Shown piece after piece: positions 49,117-58,759 of a stretch of DNA of 64,000 nt; position 1 is the first letter of the stretch; the number at the start of each line of letters is the position of its first letter. Source of the DNA: Clostridium sp. BJN0013. Lineage in GTDB: Bacteria > Bacillota > Clostridia > Clostridiales > Clostridiaceae. The stretch is from the NCBI RefSeq assembly GCF_040939125.1, contig NZ_CP162495.1, forward strand, positions 1,798,001 through 1,862,000. The letters run 5' to 3'. The translations under genes and the position numbers were made by a program. Below the pieces are notes generated by a model that was not told the origin of the DNA, ran no database searches, and was given only the letters and a program-made list of their open reading frames with translations.

Positions 49117-50274
49117 ATGATTAAATCTTCAAAGATATTTCAAGTATCAATTTTTTTAATAACCGTATTACTATTTGGTATTTTTTTATACCATTTTAAT
49201 GTAAGTAATCCTGTAACATATAACAGGCAAGATGGCAAATCTCATATAAGGTATGAAAAAGCACAAGTGTTATCTGTAAAAAACAATTCTTTAACACAAT
49301 TTAAACAATCTAAAAACATATATTTCGGTACTCAGGAAGCTCAAATCAAAATTCTTTCAGGAGAACATAAAGATGAGGTTAAAAATGTAACAAATTATTT
49401 AAGTGACACTCATAATATATATCTAAAACCTAACATGAAAATAATAGTAGATATTTCTACAGCTAATGGTGGTACATACGGTGTGACAGTATATAATTAT
49501 TACAGGGCTAATACTCAATATATATTTGTATTTGTTTTTTTTGCTGCCATTTGCATAATAGGTGGGAAAAAGGGATTTAGATCTGTGTTAGGTCTTGTAT
49601 TTACATTAACCTGCATTATATTTTTATTTGTACCCATGTTATACAGGGGTTATTCTCCAATTCTAGCCTCGATTATAGTAATAATCATAACAACCTGTGT
49701 TACACTATTTTTATTAAATAGTTGGAGTGCAAAGACTTTATCGGCTATATTAGGTACCATATCCGGTGTTATAATTGCGGGGATAATTGAACTCATATTT
49801 GGCCACTTTGCCCATTTGACAGGTCTTAATTTAACTGGAGTTGAAAGTCTCAATATGATTTCCAATGTATCTGGTATGAAAGTATATCAATTGTTAACTG
49901 CAGGAATTTTAATAGCATCTCTAGGAGCTGTAATGGACCTTAGTATATCAATAGCTTCTTCTATACAAGAAATATATACATCTAATTCTAATATAAATAA
50001 AAAAGAACTATTTAAATCAGGAATGAATGTAGGAAAAGATATGATGGGTACTATGGCCAATACTTTAATTCTAGCTTTTACGGGGGCATCACTTACCATG
50101 CTCATAATAATTTATTCTTATAATGTAAGCTATAATCAACTTATTAACATGGATATGGTAAGTTTAGAAATAATCCAGGGATTAACTGGTAGTATGGCAA
50201 TAATCTTTACAGTTCCCATAGTTTCATTTATTTCAGCAGAAATTATTACAAAATTTTCAGGTAAAAATAAATGA
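49117..50274 (+). CDS. YibE/F family membrane protein
   Basis: 385 residues: one N-terminal helix, an extracytoplasmic domain (~30-130, GEHKDEVKNVTNYLSDT) and about seven further helices with the YibE/F core (GGKKGFRSVLGLVFTL, MDLSISIASSIQEIYTSN, GKDMMGTMANTLILAFTGAS). Function of the family is not settled. It is divergent from the phosphatase and may share its Pho-like control. GGAGG precedes ATG. Confidence 0.85.
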   Translation: MIKSSKIFQVSIFLITVLLFGIFLYHFNVSNPVTYNRQDGKSHIRYEKAQVLSVKNNSLTQFKQSKNIYFGTQEAQIKILSGEHKDEVKNVTNYLSDTHNIYLKPNMKIIVDISTANGGTYGVTVYNYYRANTQYIFVFVFFAAICIIGGKKGFRSVLGLVFTLTCIIFLFVPMLYRGYSPILASIIVIIITTCVTLFLLNSWSAKTLSAILGTISGVIIAGIIELIFGHFAHLTGLNLTGVESLNMISNVSGMKVYQLLTAGILIASLGAVMDLSISIASSIQEIYTSNSNINKKELFKSGMNVGKDMMGTMANTLILAFTGASLTMLIIIYSYNVSYNQLINMDMVSLEIIQGLTGSMAIIFTVPIVSFISAEIITKFSGKNK

Positions 50275-50292
50275 GAAATATACTTTTTAACC

Positions 50293-50377
50293 TTTATCCG
50301 AATGCGGTAGTTAGCTAATACTCTCATCTTCTTCAAAGTGGAGGATAAGTACCACTGTGCCCCTTAATAAGTTTTTC
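50293..50377 (+). repeat. Dispersed repeat, 5' half
   Basis: TTTATCCGAATGCGGTAGTT, then CTCATCTTCTTCAAAGTGGA and TAATAAGTTTTTC match the left 85 bp of the family; the rest is missing. It ends right at the BirA-like palindrome of bioB. Confidence 0.7.
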
Positions 50378-50410
50378 ATTGTAAACATATATTTTTTTAA
50401 GGTTTACAAT
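50378..50410. promoter_or_regulatory. BirA-like operator before bioB
   Basis: ATTGTAAAC (50378-50386) and GTTTACAAT (50402-50410) are a perfect inverted repeat with 15 bp between. BirA operators in Firmicutes have this TTGTAAAC/GTTTACAA form and spacing, and it lies 64 bp before the bioB start. Confidence 0.7.
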
Positions 50411-50473
50411 ATGAAGATATTATATTAATATATAGTATATATTAATTAAAGTATTATGGAAGGGGAGTTTAAC

Positions 50474-51460
50474 TTGAAAAAATTTATTAAATATTTAGAG
50501 GAGAAAGTTCTAAGAGGACAAGCTATAAATTTTAAAGAAGCTGTAAAATTGTCAAAATGTGAAGATGTAGAAGATATAAAGCAATTATGCTGTAGTGCAG
50601 ATAATATAAGGGAGTTTTTTTGCGGTGTGGAAGTAGATCTATGTACCATAATGAATGCAAAATCAGGAGGATGTACTGAAGATTGCAAGTTCTGTGCCCA
50701 GTCAGGCCACTACAAAACTAATATAGAAAATTATGGACTGGTTTCAAAGGAAGAAGCTTTAAAATTGGCAAGGGAAAATGAAAATGAAGGAGTAAATAGA
50801 TTTTCTCTAGTTACAAGTGGCAAGGGAATTTGTGGAAAAGATTTTGAAAAGGTATTAGATATATATAAAGAATTAAATAAAGAGAATAAAATGGATTTGT
50901 GTGCTTCACTTGGTATATTAGAATATGAAGATTTGATTAGATTGAAACAATGCGGGGTAACAATGTACCATCACAATTTAGAAACCAGCAGAGAATATTA
51001 TAAGGAAATATGTACAACTCACAGCTACGATGAAAGAATAGATACTATAAATGCAGTGAAAAAAGCAGGGCTTCAGGTGTGTTCCGGGGGAATTATTGGA
51101 CTTGGGGAGAGCTTGGAAGATAGAGTTAAATTAGCTTTTCAGCTTAAGGAGCTTGAGGCCAAATCCATTCCCATAAATGTATTGAATCCAGTTAAAGGTA
51201 CACCGCTGGAAAGTGCCCCTAGGTTAAGTCAAGATGAAATATTAAAGACTATGGCAATTTTTAGATTTATAAATCCTAAAGCTTTCATAAGACTTGCAGG
51301 CGGAAGAAATCTTATAGATGGCTTTGGAGAAAATTGTTTTTATGCGGGAGCCAATGCCACAATTACAGGAAACTATCTTACCACATCGGGAAATAAAATA
51401 TGTGATGATAAAAAGATGATAGATAAATTGAAATTGAAGATTAGAAAAAAATGTGTATAA
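50474..51460 (+). CDS. bioB: Biotin synthase
   Basis: Radical SAM enzyme inserting sulfur into dethiobiotin. The motif CTEDCKFC with AQSGHY follows at about residue 60, with later [20 protein letters not shown] and RLAGGRN typical of BioB including the arginine bridging the second cluster. TTG 50474 is favoured because AAGGGGAG lies 6 bp upstream; ATG 50456 precedes that site. About 328 residues. It is monocistronic here, perhaps serving salvage of dethiobiotin. Confidence 0.92.
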   Translation: MKKFIKYLEEKVLRGQAINFKEAVKLSKCEDVEDIKQLCCSADNIREFFCGVEVDLCTIMNAKSGGCTEDCKFCAQSGHYKTNIENYGLVSKEEALKLARENENEGVNRFSLVTSGKGICGKDFEKVLDIYKELNKENKMDLCASLGILEYEDLIRLKQCGVTMYHHNLETSREYYKEICTTHSYDERIDTINAVKKAGLQVCSGGIIGLGESLEDRVKLAFQLKELEAKSIPINVLNPVKGTPLESAPRLSQDEILKTMAIFRFINPKAFIRLAGGRNLIDGFGENCFYAGANATITGNYLTTSGNKICDDKKMIDKLKLKIRKKCV

Positions 51461-51559
51461 TCAGAGAAATATGTTCTAATAGGTATAGAAATATTAAAGT
51501 ATTTGTGAAATGAATCGAATAAAGCTACTAAATAAGATATTTTGGGAGGCATAATAAGC

Positions 51560-52374
51560 ATGGAAAAAATACTTGAATCATTTTTAGAAGTTGCACCTGT
51601 ATTAAAAGATATTTTCCAAGAAGATATAGTAGTAGCTGTAGCAGATACTGATGAGTTTTTGTATTATCGTAAGGGTGACACTCTTGATCTCCATATTAAA
51701 ATGGGACAGAAGTTGTCTGTGGATGAGCCATTATATAAAACAATTCATGATGGTGAAATATACGTTGTTACGGTAGCAGAAGAAGTATATGACCATTTAA
51801 GTCTGTTTCATATCCAATTAAAAGTTCACAGGGAAAAGTTATTGGAGGGGTTGGCATAGGAAAGAGTTTAACTGGACACTTAAAAGTGGAACAAGCAACG
51901 GAAAGTATGTTTAGTTCATTACAACAGACAAATGCAAGTATAGAGGAAATTGCTGCTAATTCACAAAAACTTTTATGTTCAATGAATAATATTGTAGACT
52001 CCGCTGAATCCACAGGAGAAAAGATAAAAGAGACAGATGGAATACTGAATATCATCACAGGCATATCTTCCCAATCCAATTTACTAGCTTTAAATGCAGC
52101 TATTGAAGCCGCAAGAGCAGGAGAGGCGGGAAGAGGTTTTTCAGTTGTTGCAGATGAAATGCGAAAGCTTTCCCAAATAAGTGGGGAATCGGCAAAGAAA
52201 ATATCAAAACTACTTTTAGAAATGAGAGGAGCTATAGATGAAGTCATTAAAGAAATAAACAGTACAAAACTTATGGCTGAATCACAGGCTGCATCCACAG
52301 AAGAAATAACTTCTACATTGGAGGGAGTTACCTCCAGTTCAGAAGTGTTGGTAAATATGACTAAAAATGTATAA
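51560..52374 (+). pseudogene. Soluble methyl-accepting chemotaxis-type protein, one-base frameshift
   Basis: ATG 51560 behind GGGAGG opens a sensory domain (EKILESFLEVAPVLKDIFQ, GDTLDLHIKMGQKLSVDEP). Near 51789 the frame goes wrong; adding one G gives [19 protein letters not shown] and continues to [13 protein letters not shown] and the signalling tip [20 protein letters not shown]. The whole would be about 271 residues without membrane helices. A single missing G, or a read error, explains the break. Confidence 0.75.
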
Positions 52375-52376
52375 AG

Positions 52377-52482
52377 TTTTTATCCCAACGCTGGAATTAG
52401 CTAATACTCCCATCTTCTTTAAGATGGGAGATAAGCATTTCTCTATAGCAAACTCTACCTGAACCTCTGAATTACTTGATTA
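52377..52482 (+). repeat. Dispersed repeat with internal deletion
   Basis: Left part TTTTATCCCAACGCTGGAAT and the perfect hairpin CTCCCATCTT/AAGATGGGAG are followed directly by the right part (GCAAACTCTACCTGAACCTC and ATTACTTGATT). The middle ~95 bp are missing. Confidence 0.75.
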
Positions 52483-52495
52483 TTATAATAGTACT

Positions 52496-52525
52496 ATGTC
52501 ATATGTGTAGAGGAACATATGACAT
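52496..52525. promoter_or_regulatory. Perfect palindrome upstream of the FadR-type regulator
   Basis: ATGTCATATGT (52496-52506) and ACATATGACAT (52515-52525), 11 bp arms, 8 bp loop, 64 bp before the regulator start. No T-run follows. Candidate autoregulatory operator. Confidence 0.5.
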
Positions 52526-52588
52526 CTCTCTTGAAAGGCATAATATTTTATTATATTATAGAGATATGGAGGCAAAAGGAGGAGATTT

Positions 52589-53275
52589 ATGCCAAGGAGA
52601 GAAAAGAATTTATCTCAAAGTGTTGCAGAGGATATATTTTCAATGATTACTATAGATAAGAAATTTTCGGTGGGAGATAAACTTCCAAATGAAAATGAAC
52701 TCTCTGTCCTTATGCAGGTAAGCAGGACTACATTAAGGGAAGCAATTCGTATTTTGGTTGCACGTAATGTTCTCGAAATTAGAAGGGGAAAAGGCACATT
52801 TGTAGTAAATCAGGAAGGCCTTGATGAAAATTTTGGATTGGAGGAACTTTCTACAATAAAGTTAAATGCCAGAGACTTATATGAAATAAGATTGATTTTT
52901 GAACCGGAAACCGCCTATTACGCTGCAAAGAGGGCTACAGACAAGGAGATAAAAAGAATAATTTACTATGGTAGACTAGAAGAACAAAAAATTTTAAATA
53001 AAGAAGACAGAACTGAAACTGAAAGGGCTTTTCATAAATCTATTGCAAAAGCCACCCATAATGAATTTATGAATAGGCTTATGCCTATACTTTATAAATC
53101 CATTGATAAGGGTGTTATGTTGTCAGATGATAATGAAGTTATAATACAAGATACACTAAATGATCACCGCATGATAATGGAATTTTTATCTAAAAGAGAT
53201 GCAGAGGGGGCAAAAACTGCAATGAAGCTTCATATTATACGTGCAATGAGGGGCATGGGTATATATGAAGAGTAA
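52589..53275 (+). CDS. GntR family regulator, FadR subfamily
   Basis: 228 residues: winged helix (residues ~8-75; KLPNENELSVLMQVSRTTLR and RRGKGTFV) and an all-helical FCD effector domain (YEIRLIFEPETAYYAAKRAT, ERAFHKSIAKATHNEFMNRL, LNDHRMIMEFLSKRD with metal-binding-type Asp/His). Such regulators sense organic acids. AGGAGG lies before ATG. A terminator follows at once, so no adjacent target is obvious; flanking DNA is repeat and IS. Confidence 0.9.
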   Translation: MPRREKNLSQSVAEDIFSMITIDKKFSVGDKLPNENELSVLMQVSRTTLREAIRILVARNVLEIRRGKGTFVVNQEGLDENFGLEELSTIKLNARDLYEIRLIFEPETAYYAAKRATDKEIKRIIYYGRLEEQKILNKEDRTETERAFHKSIAKATHNEFMNRLMPILYKSIDKGVMLSDDNEVIIQDTLNDHRMIMEFLSKRDAEGAKTAMKLHIIRAMRGMGIYEE

Positions 53276-53278
53276 AAT

Positions 53279-53319
53279 AGTGTTAATTTTTATGAACATA
53301 AAAATTAACACTTATTTTT
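53279..53319 (+). terminator. Terminator after the FadR-type regulator
   Basis: AGTGTTAATTTTTATG (53279-53294) pairs with CATAAAAATTAACACT (53297-53312), followed by TATTTTT. Confidence 0.85.
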
Positions 53320-53508
53320 GTTTATATGAAAGTGTTCAGAATTGACGTATAGACATATATATGGTTATAACAAGTTAATCTTCTAAAAATTTCAATAAGT
53401 GCTTTTATAAAATGCTATATGGTTTTATTTACATTAAATTTATATAAGCGAGCGGATGTACATGTGCACGATAAAACAAAGAATTTTGATAAGATGCTTT
53501 ATATGTAA

Positions 53509-53763
53509 TTTCGAAAAATAAACAATAACCAAAAATTAAAATGGATAGAACACTATCTCATAACATCAAATAAGCCTAAAGAAAATGTTAAGAAAAATAT
53601 AAAATATGAGATTGAAGTAGGGAGACAGCAGGAATTATTGGAAATGGATAAAAAAGGAAAACACAAGGAGTATGATTTAACCAAAATAAAAAATAGGAAA
53701 ATGTTAAAAAAGTTAAGTAATAGAATTGGAGAGCTAGAAGAGAGCTCAATGAATTTAAAATAA
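53509..53763 (+). pseudogene. Orphan C-terminal fragment, unrecognised
   Basis: An open frame without start codon reads KLKWIEHYLITSNKPKENVK, then EVGRQQELLEMDKKGKHKEY and ends ELEESSMNLK. It is charged and helical. I do not recognise it. It stops 31 bp before the ISAs1-family element. The stretch from 53320 to here shows no other gene. Confidence 0.35.
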
Positions 53764-53794
53764 CTTAAAATATTTTACAACATCAAGGAAGAAT

Positions 53795-55062
53795 CAGGAC
53801 AAACGCATGAAATAAATTTCATTTAAAATCTCCACTTTTTTTGATAAAATCATAAAAAGGGAGGTTTTAAATTTATGAAGAATATTTATGATATGTATGA
53901 TTTTTTTGAGTCACTGAAAAATATAGATGATCCAAGACAATTTAATAAAGTAAGATATCCAATAAATGAAATTGTGGGAATGGTTTTGATTGCATCTTTA
54001 GGAAATGCAAATGAGTGGACTGAAATAGAGGTATTTTGTAAATTACATGAAACACTTTTAAAAAGGTATTTTAAATTAGAAAATGGCGTTCCATCACATG
54101 ATACTTTCCAAAGAGTAATGGGAATGATAGAACCTAATTTAATTCAACAGATTCAATCTACTTGGAATGAATATATATCTAAAAATGGTGGTGAAAGTAT
54201 AAAAAAAATACTTAACATAGATGGAAAAACTATGAGAGGAAGTAAGACTGAAGGTAAAAAACCACTACACATAGTGTCGGCCTGGTGTGATGAAGAAGGA
54301 GTTTGTTTTGGACAAAGTGCAGTGAAAGAAAAAGAAAATGAGATTTTAGCAATTCCTGAATTGTTAGATAGATTACAAATAAAAGGATATGTAGTAACAA
54401 TAGATGCAATGGGAACACAAACTAAAATTGCTGAGAAAATAATAAAGAAAAAAGCTGACTACGTGTTAGCAGTAAAAGGGAATCAAGAAATACTGCATAA
54501 TGATTTAATAACCTATTTTGAAGATGATGACTTTAGGGAAAAAATAATTAAAGATGGCAATTATAAAAAAACAGTTGAAAAGTCACATGGCCAAATTGAG
54601 ATAAGGGAATATTATCAAACAAAGGACATTAAGTGGCTAACTAATAGGGAAAAATGGAGGAATCTTAAAAGTATAGGAATTGTAGAAAAAACTATAAAGA
54701 AGAAAGATAAAGAAAGTAAAGAAATACGTTATTACATAAGTAGTTTGGTCCCTGAAATAAACTTATTTGAAAAAGCTGTACGAGGTCATTGGGGAATAGA
54801 AATAATGCACTGGCATTTAGATGTTACATTTAAAGAAGATAGCATTAAAACAGTTGAAGAAACAGCAAATAAAAATATGAATATAATAAGAAAATGGGCA
54901 TTATCTATATTAAAATTATTGGATATGGGAAAAAAGATGAGTTTAAAATTAAAAAGATTTTCAATCAATTGTAAACCTGATGAATATATAAGTAAAATTA
55001 TGGAAATTTAGTTAACTCGTAATCTTACTTATGTAGTTATATATTTTCATGCGTTTGTCCTG
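53795..55062 (+). mobile_element. Intact ISAs1-family insertion sequence
   Basis: Perfect 18 bp terminal inverted repeats CAGGACAAACGCATGAAA (53795-53812 and complement 55045-55062) enclose one transposase gene. The flanks are a 10 bp direct repeat AAGGAAGAAT (53785-53794 and 55063-55072), the target duplication. Length 1268 bp. All parts intact, suggesting recent insertion. Confidence 0.93.
53875..55011 (+). CDS. ISAs1-family transposase
   Basis: 378-residue DDE transposase of the H-repeat/ISAs1 type: IDDPRQFNKVRYPINEIVG, VPSHDTFQRVMGMI, LNIDGKTMRGSK (first Asp), VTIDAMGTQTKIAEKI (second Asp) and GHWGIEIMHWHLDVTFKEDS (Glu region). AGGGAGG precedes ATG. Lies inside the intact element. Confidence 0.94.
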   Translation: MKNIYDMYDFFESLKNIDDPRQFNKVRYPINEIVGMVLIASLGNANEWTEIEVFCKLHETLLKRYFKLENGVPSHDTFQRVMGMIEPNLIQQIQSTWNEYISKNGGESIKKILNIDGKTMRGSKTEGKKPLHIVSAWCDEEGVCFGQSAVKEKENEILAIPELLDRLQIKGYVVTIDAMGTQTKIAEKIIKKKADYVLAVKGNQEILHNDLITYFEDDDFREKIIKDGNYKKTVEKSHGQIEIREYYQTKDIKWLTNREKWRNLKSIGIVEKTIKKKDKESKEIRYYISSLVPEINLFEKAVRGHWGIEIMHWHLDVTFKEDSIKTVEETANKNMNIIRKWALSILKLLDMGKKMSLKLKRFSINCKPDEYISKIMEI

Positions 55063-55210
55063 AAGGAAGAATAAAACAATATTGACACACATGTACAAAA
55101 ACATTAAAATAAAGGAAGTATATAAATATTAATGTAAAAATTAGATATATATGGTGAATTACATTAATATAAAAATGCAATAAAGCAAATTAGTACATGG
55201 GAGAAAATAA

Positions 55211-56876
55211 ATGGATTTTAAATTAGATATTGGTGAATTAACTAATACAATAAATGAATATGAAAACATTATAAAGACATTAGAAGAACAAAAAGAAAAT
55301 ATAAATAAAACTATCGCAGAGCTCACTGAAGCTGGATGGTCAGGTGAAGCAAAAGATAAATTTATGGAAAAGCATATTAAAAATCAGGAGTTTTATACAA
55401 ATTTAATAGAAGATATAAAGTACGTGAAAAATGCTTTAGAAAATGAAGAAAAGCCAAGGGCAGTTAGATTAAAAAAGCAAAGTGAGGATTTTGTAAACTG
55501 CATAAAAAGAAGTGGGGGTGGGGCAGCCCTTACAAATAATGATACAGGAGTTATTTCACTTCAATATGGAGGACAATTTCAAATAAATAATAATGTTAGC
55601 GAATGTATAGATAATTATAAAAAGATGAATTCTAAATTTGAAGAAATATTAAATTTAGCAAGTAGTTTAAGTTTTACATCATTTCCGATTACAGATGATG
55701 TTTTGAATTTACAGAATTCACTTAAAAATCAAACAGCAAGTTTGACAGAATTTAATGACTCATTTAATGCATATTATAATGGTGTAAGAGATATGGAAGA
55801 AAATATATGTTCCGTATTTTCAAAAATATCAGGAATAACTGTAGGAATATCTGAATTTAGGGGTGTTTCTGCTATTTCAGAAAATGGACAAGTAGATAAG
55901 AATAAAGTAATACAGTTAATGCTAAAAAATCCAAATGACTTGACTAATGGAGAAAAAGAGTTATTATCATATGTAGAAAAAGTATTAAGTAAAGATGAAT
56001 ATGCTGAATTAAAAGAACAAGCGATAAAGGAAGATAATGGTCAAGAGATAGCTGATAATTTAAAATTAAAGTTTGGTGACACAAATATATATGGACCATT
56101 TTTAGAGTTAGCAAATAATGATGGTTTTCTTAAGTCTATAAAGAAGGCTGAGGAAGACTTTATAATAGGAGCAGGTAATTCACTTGATAAAAATATTTTT
56201 TGGGGGGACTGTATTTACTGTTGGTGGAATAAATCAAAGCAGTATGCCTAAATCAATACCATATAAAATAGGTGAGTTAGCTGGTGATATAGGGTCATTT
56301 GCATTTGGAGCTGCAGAGGCTGGAACTGGAGCTGGAGGAGAGCTTTTAGGGTTTACAGCAGACGGTACAGGAGTACTCGCTCCCGCTGGTGTTGCTTTAA
56401 ACGTTACAAGTTTAGGTCTTGTGACCCATGGAGGTGCTACTACAATTAAATCAGCACATAATTTTAGTGAAGACTTGTTCTCATTGATTAAAGGTGAAGG
56501 GAATAAGGGGGTAAGTAATCCTAAATCTAAATGGTGGCATCCAAATTATGTTGATAATTTAAGTGAAACACAAACTATATTAGGAGTAAAGAATGTGGAC
56601 AAAGGACTTGCTACTATAGGAAGTGCTACAGAGAGTGTTGCAACTAATACAGGTAAAGCATGGGTTGGTGAAGGTTATAAAGCAATAACTGATAATGCAG
56701 GTAATGTAATTGGATATTCAAGTAGTGATGGAATGAGAGCCTTTAGAATACAATATAAGCCTAAAGAAGGAATGTGGAGAGCTAATTTTACAGAAAATTA
56801 TAAGTATATGAATGAACAAGGTGCAACAAAGATAAAAGAATTAAAAGATGTCCATATTGACATTTTAGATAAATAG
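55211..56876 (+). pseudogene. WXG/LXG-type polymorphic toxin, split by a frameshift in a T6G6 tract
   Basis: Frame 1 (55211-56251) has a WXG100-like helical hairpin with AGWSGEA near residue 39, marking type VII secretion, and a long helical stalk. At 56196-56208 a T6G6 run shifts the frame; with one T fewer it continues as FGGTVFTVGGINQSSMPKSI, a Gly/Ala-rich pre-toxin and a C-terminal toxin domain (WVGEGYKAITDNAGNVIGYS, GMRAFRIQYKPKEGMWRANF). Total about 555 residues. Could be phase-variable or dead. An immunity gene follows 11 bp later. Confidence 0.75.
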
Positions 56877-56887
56877 GAGGTTAATGG

Positions 56888-57217
56888 ATGAAATTAGAAA
56901 TAAAAGCTTTTAATATAATAAGTGAAGATTGGGGAGAGGAAATAGATGATTTTTTCCTATCATGCCAAGTAGATATTGGATTTAAGGATGAAATCGGAGC
57001 AGAAATATATTCATTAGATGTTGTAAGTCCAAAAAGATTATTAGGATTAGTAGTTGGGAATGATGTTGAGATTGGAAAGGGATATTTCATCACAGCAGAC
57101 TATAACAAAAACTTAATATGTAATAAAATAGAAAAATTAATTGATAGGGAAATTTCAGAAGATAACAAGTATAATATTTTTAATGAAATTAGTGTTTACT
57201 TTAAAAAACAAGTTTAA
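56888..57217 (+). CDS. Imm8-like immunity protein
   Basis: 109 residues with the Imm8 pattern: an acidic N-terminal region with SEDWGEEIDDFFLSCQVDIG, then EIYSLDVVSPKRLLGL and a short C-terminal helix. It lies directly behind the toxin gene with AGGAGG before ATG, the standard toxin-immunity order. It stays intact although the toxin frame is broken, as expected if loss would be harmful or if the toxin is still made at times. Confidence 0.72.
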   Translation: MKLEIKAFNIISEDWGEEIDDFFLSCQVDIGFKDEIGAEIYSLDVVSPKRLLGLVVGNDVEIGKGYFITADYNKNLICNKIEKLIDREISEDNKYNIFNEISVYFKKQV

Positions 57218-57295
57218 CTGCAAAAAATCAATTCAGGTAACTGCATAAAAAATAGTAATAGCAGAATAGATTTAACTTAATAAAGGTAAGAAAAC

Positions 57296-58381
57296 TTAAT
57301 ACTGCATAATTATTATTCTGCAGTGAAATAGGCAACTACAGGATGAAAAACACATTCTAAAAACTGCAAACAACCACCAAAAAGAGGTTTTAATGCTGAC
57401 AGTCATGGGAAACATAGCAGATTCAGTAAAAATTTCTTTTGGTGACTGATTCAAGCTAATAGTAATACTCCAATGGATGCTAAGATGGTGTCTGTTGGAG
57501 TTTTCCTTTACTCCGAAATAGCAGCGGTATTTGATTCCTTTAGGTTTGTAATAGCCCCAATTGACAAAGGGAATACCACCCATACAAATAGGATTTCCTT
57601 TATCATCAGAGCAAAGTATATCAGGATGGGGATAATCAAATTTTGCTTTTGTTTTAGAGTTTAAAAATATAAAAGGTAGAATATCGTAGTGATTAAGGAG
57701 TTCATAAGTGGGATAATTATCCATTGCTCCGTCAGCAATAAAGTTTCCAAAGCGAAAATGAGGATAAAGATTATGAATATCCTGCAGCGCAAAAACTGTA
57801 GTAATGCTGTCATGACGACTTGCCTGAACCATTTTAATATAAATGGGTAAATCATAGGGACCATCGGATGCAGTTACATTAAAAAGGGTATTCCCGAAAA
57901 ACCACTGCTGTCTATAGCTATCCCATCCCCAATGGGCATCAGGATCAGAAAAACGTCTAGGACACTGACAGTTATATATACCCTTAGACTTACAGTCACA
58001 AACTTTAACTCCGTAGTGACTGGCACCAGAATAAAAAGGTGAACCATCGAAGGCAATGGATAAGTTATTGATATCTCCTAAGATACCCATAGCTGAAGAA
58101 GTATCAACAACGCAGCAAGCAATAAATTTTTGCAAGATGGTTTCAGGGCAGAAATTTCTGAGTTTACCTTCCATAGCCTTATCAACAAGCTTTTTAACAG
58201 TACCAGAGTGTTTAGGTGGTTGCTTTTGGCCAGCTTTGAGTTTTTTCTTAGGCTTAGAAACAAATTTCTTTGGTTTAAGTTTATGCTCAACATGAAGTTC
58301 ATGATCAGAAAGCCATAAGCAAGAAAATAGTATTTTAAAATTATAATACAATTTTACTGGAGAAGGGCAAAAGTTCATCAA
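57296..58381 (-). pseudogene. DDE transposase, degenerate
   Basis: The frame has the first Asp in NLSIAFDGSPFYSG, a Cys-rich insert (VCDCKSKGIYNCQCPRRFSD) and the second Asp in NFIADGAMDNYPT. After KYRCYFGVKENSN the sequence no longer follows the family and the last ~50 residues look out of frame. The N-terminus also lacks a DNA-binding domain of normal length. No clear terminal repeats were found. Family not assigned. Confidence 0.6.
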
Positions 58382-58686
58382 GTGAAATAGTTCCCGATTA
58401 AGAATATAAAGGTAAATTTCATGGGAAAAGTCATAATAGTTTAGTCAAAATATTAGGGGTGAAGCAAAAATGCTGAACTTTGTAATATATAAAAATCAGG
58501 CTCTTTGAGTTTTCGAGAACGTACAAATCTATTAATATAGCTATTAAACATATAACCACCCCTACTTTTATTTTAATGTATACATACAAATAAGAAACCT
58601 GATAAACAAAAATGTTAATCAAATTTCCTCAAGTTTATGATGTTGAGCTATGCTGGGGATAATTATTCAAAATATATAATGTATAG
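58382..58686. other. Spacer without recognisable gene
   Basis: About 300 bp between the dead transposase and the ilvD promoter. No open frame with a start and ribosome site, no terminator and no leucine/valine leader or T-box (no AGGGTGG-type T-box sequence) was found. Confidence 0.5.
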
Positions 58687-58715
58687 TTGACAACAGACAT
58701 CACACAACTTACAAT
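58687..58715 (+). promoter_or_regulatory. Promoter of ilvD
   Basis: TTGACA (58687-58692), 17 bp spacer, TACAAT (58710-58715), 45 bp before the start codon. Near-consensus sigma-A promoter. Confidence 0.8.
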
Positions 58716-58759
58716 AAAAACATATAGTTTAATAATATTATACTAGGGAGGTTATCTTA

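Noticed and set aside
53320-53508. Possible small RNA or origin near GTACATGTGCAC
   Set aside because: A lone short palindrome without promoter, terminator or repeats is not enough support.
58382-58759. T-box leader for ilvD
   Set aside because: No T-box consensus sequence or terminator/antiterminator pair is visible and the promoter lies only 45 bp before the start codon.
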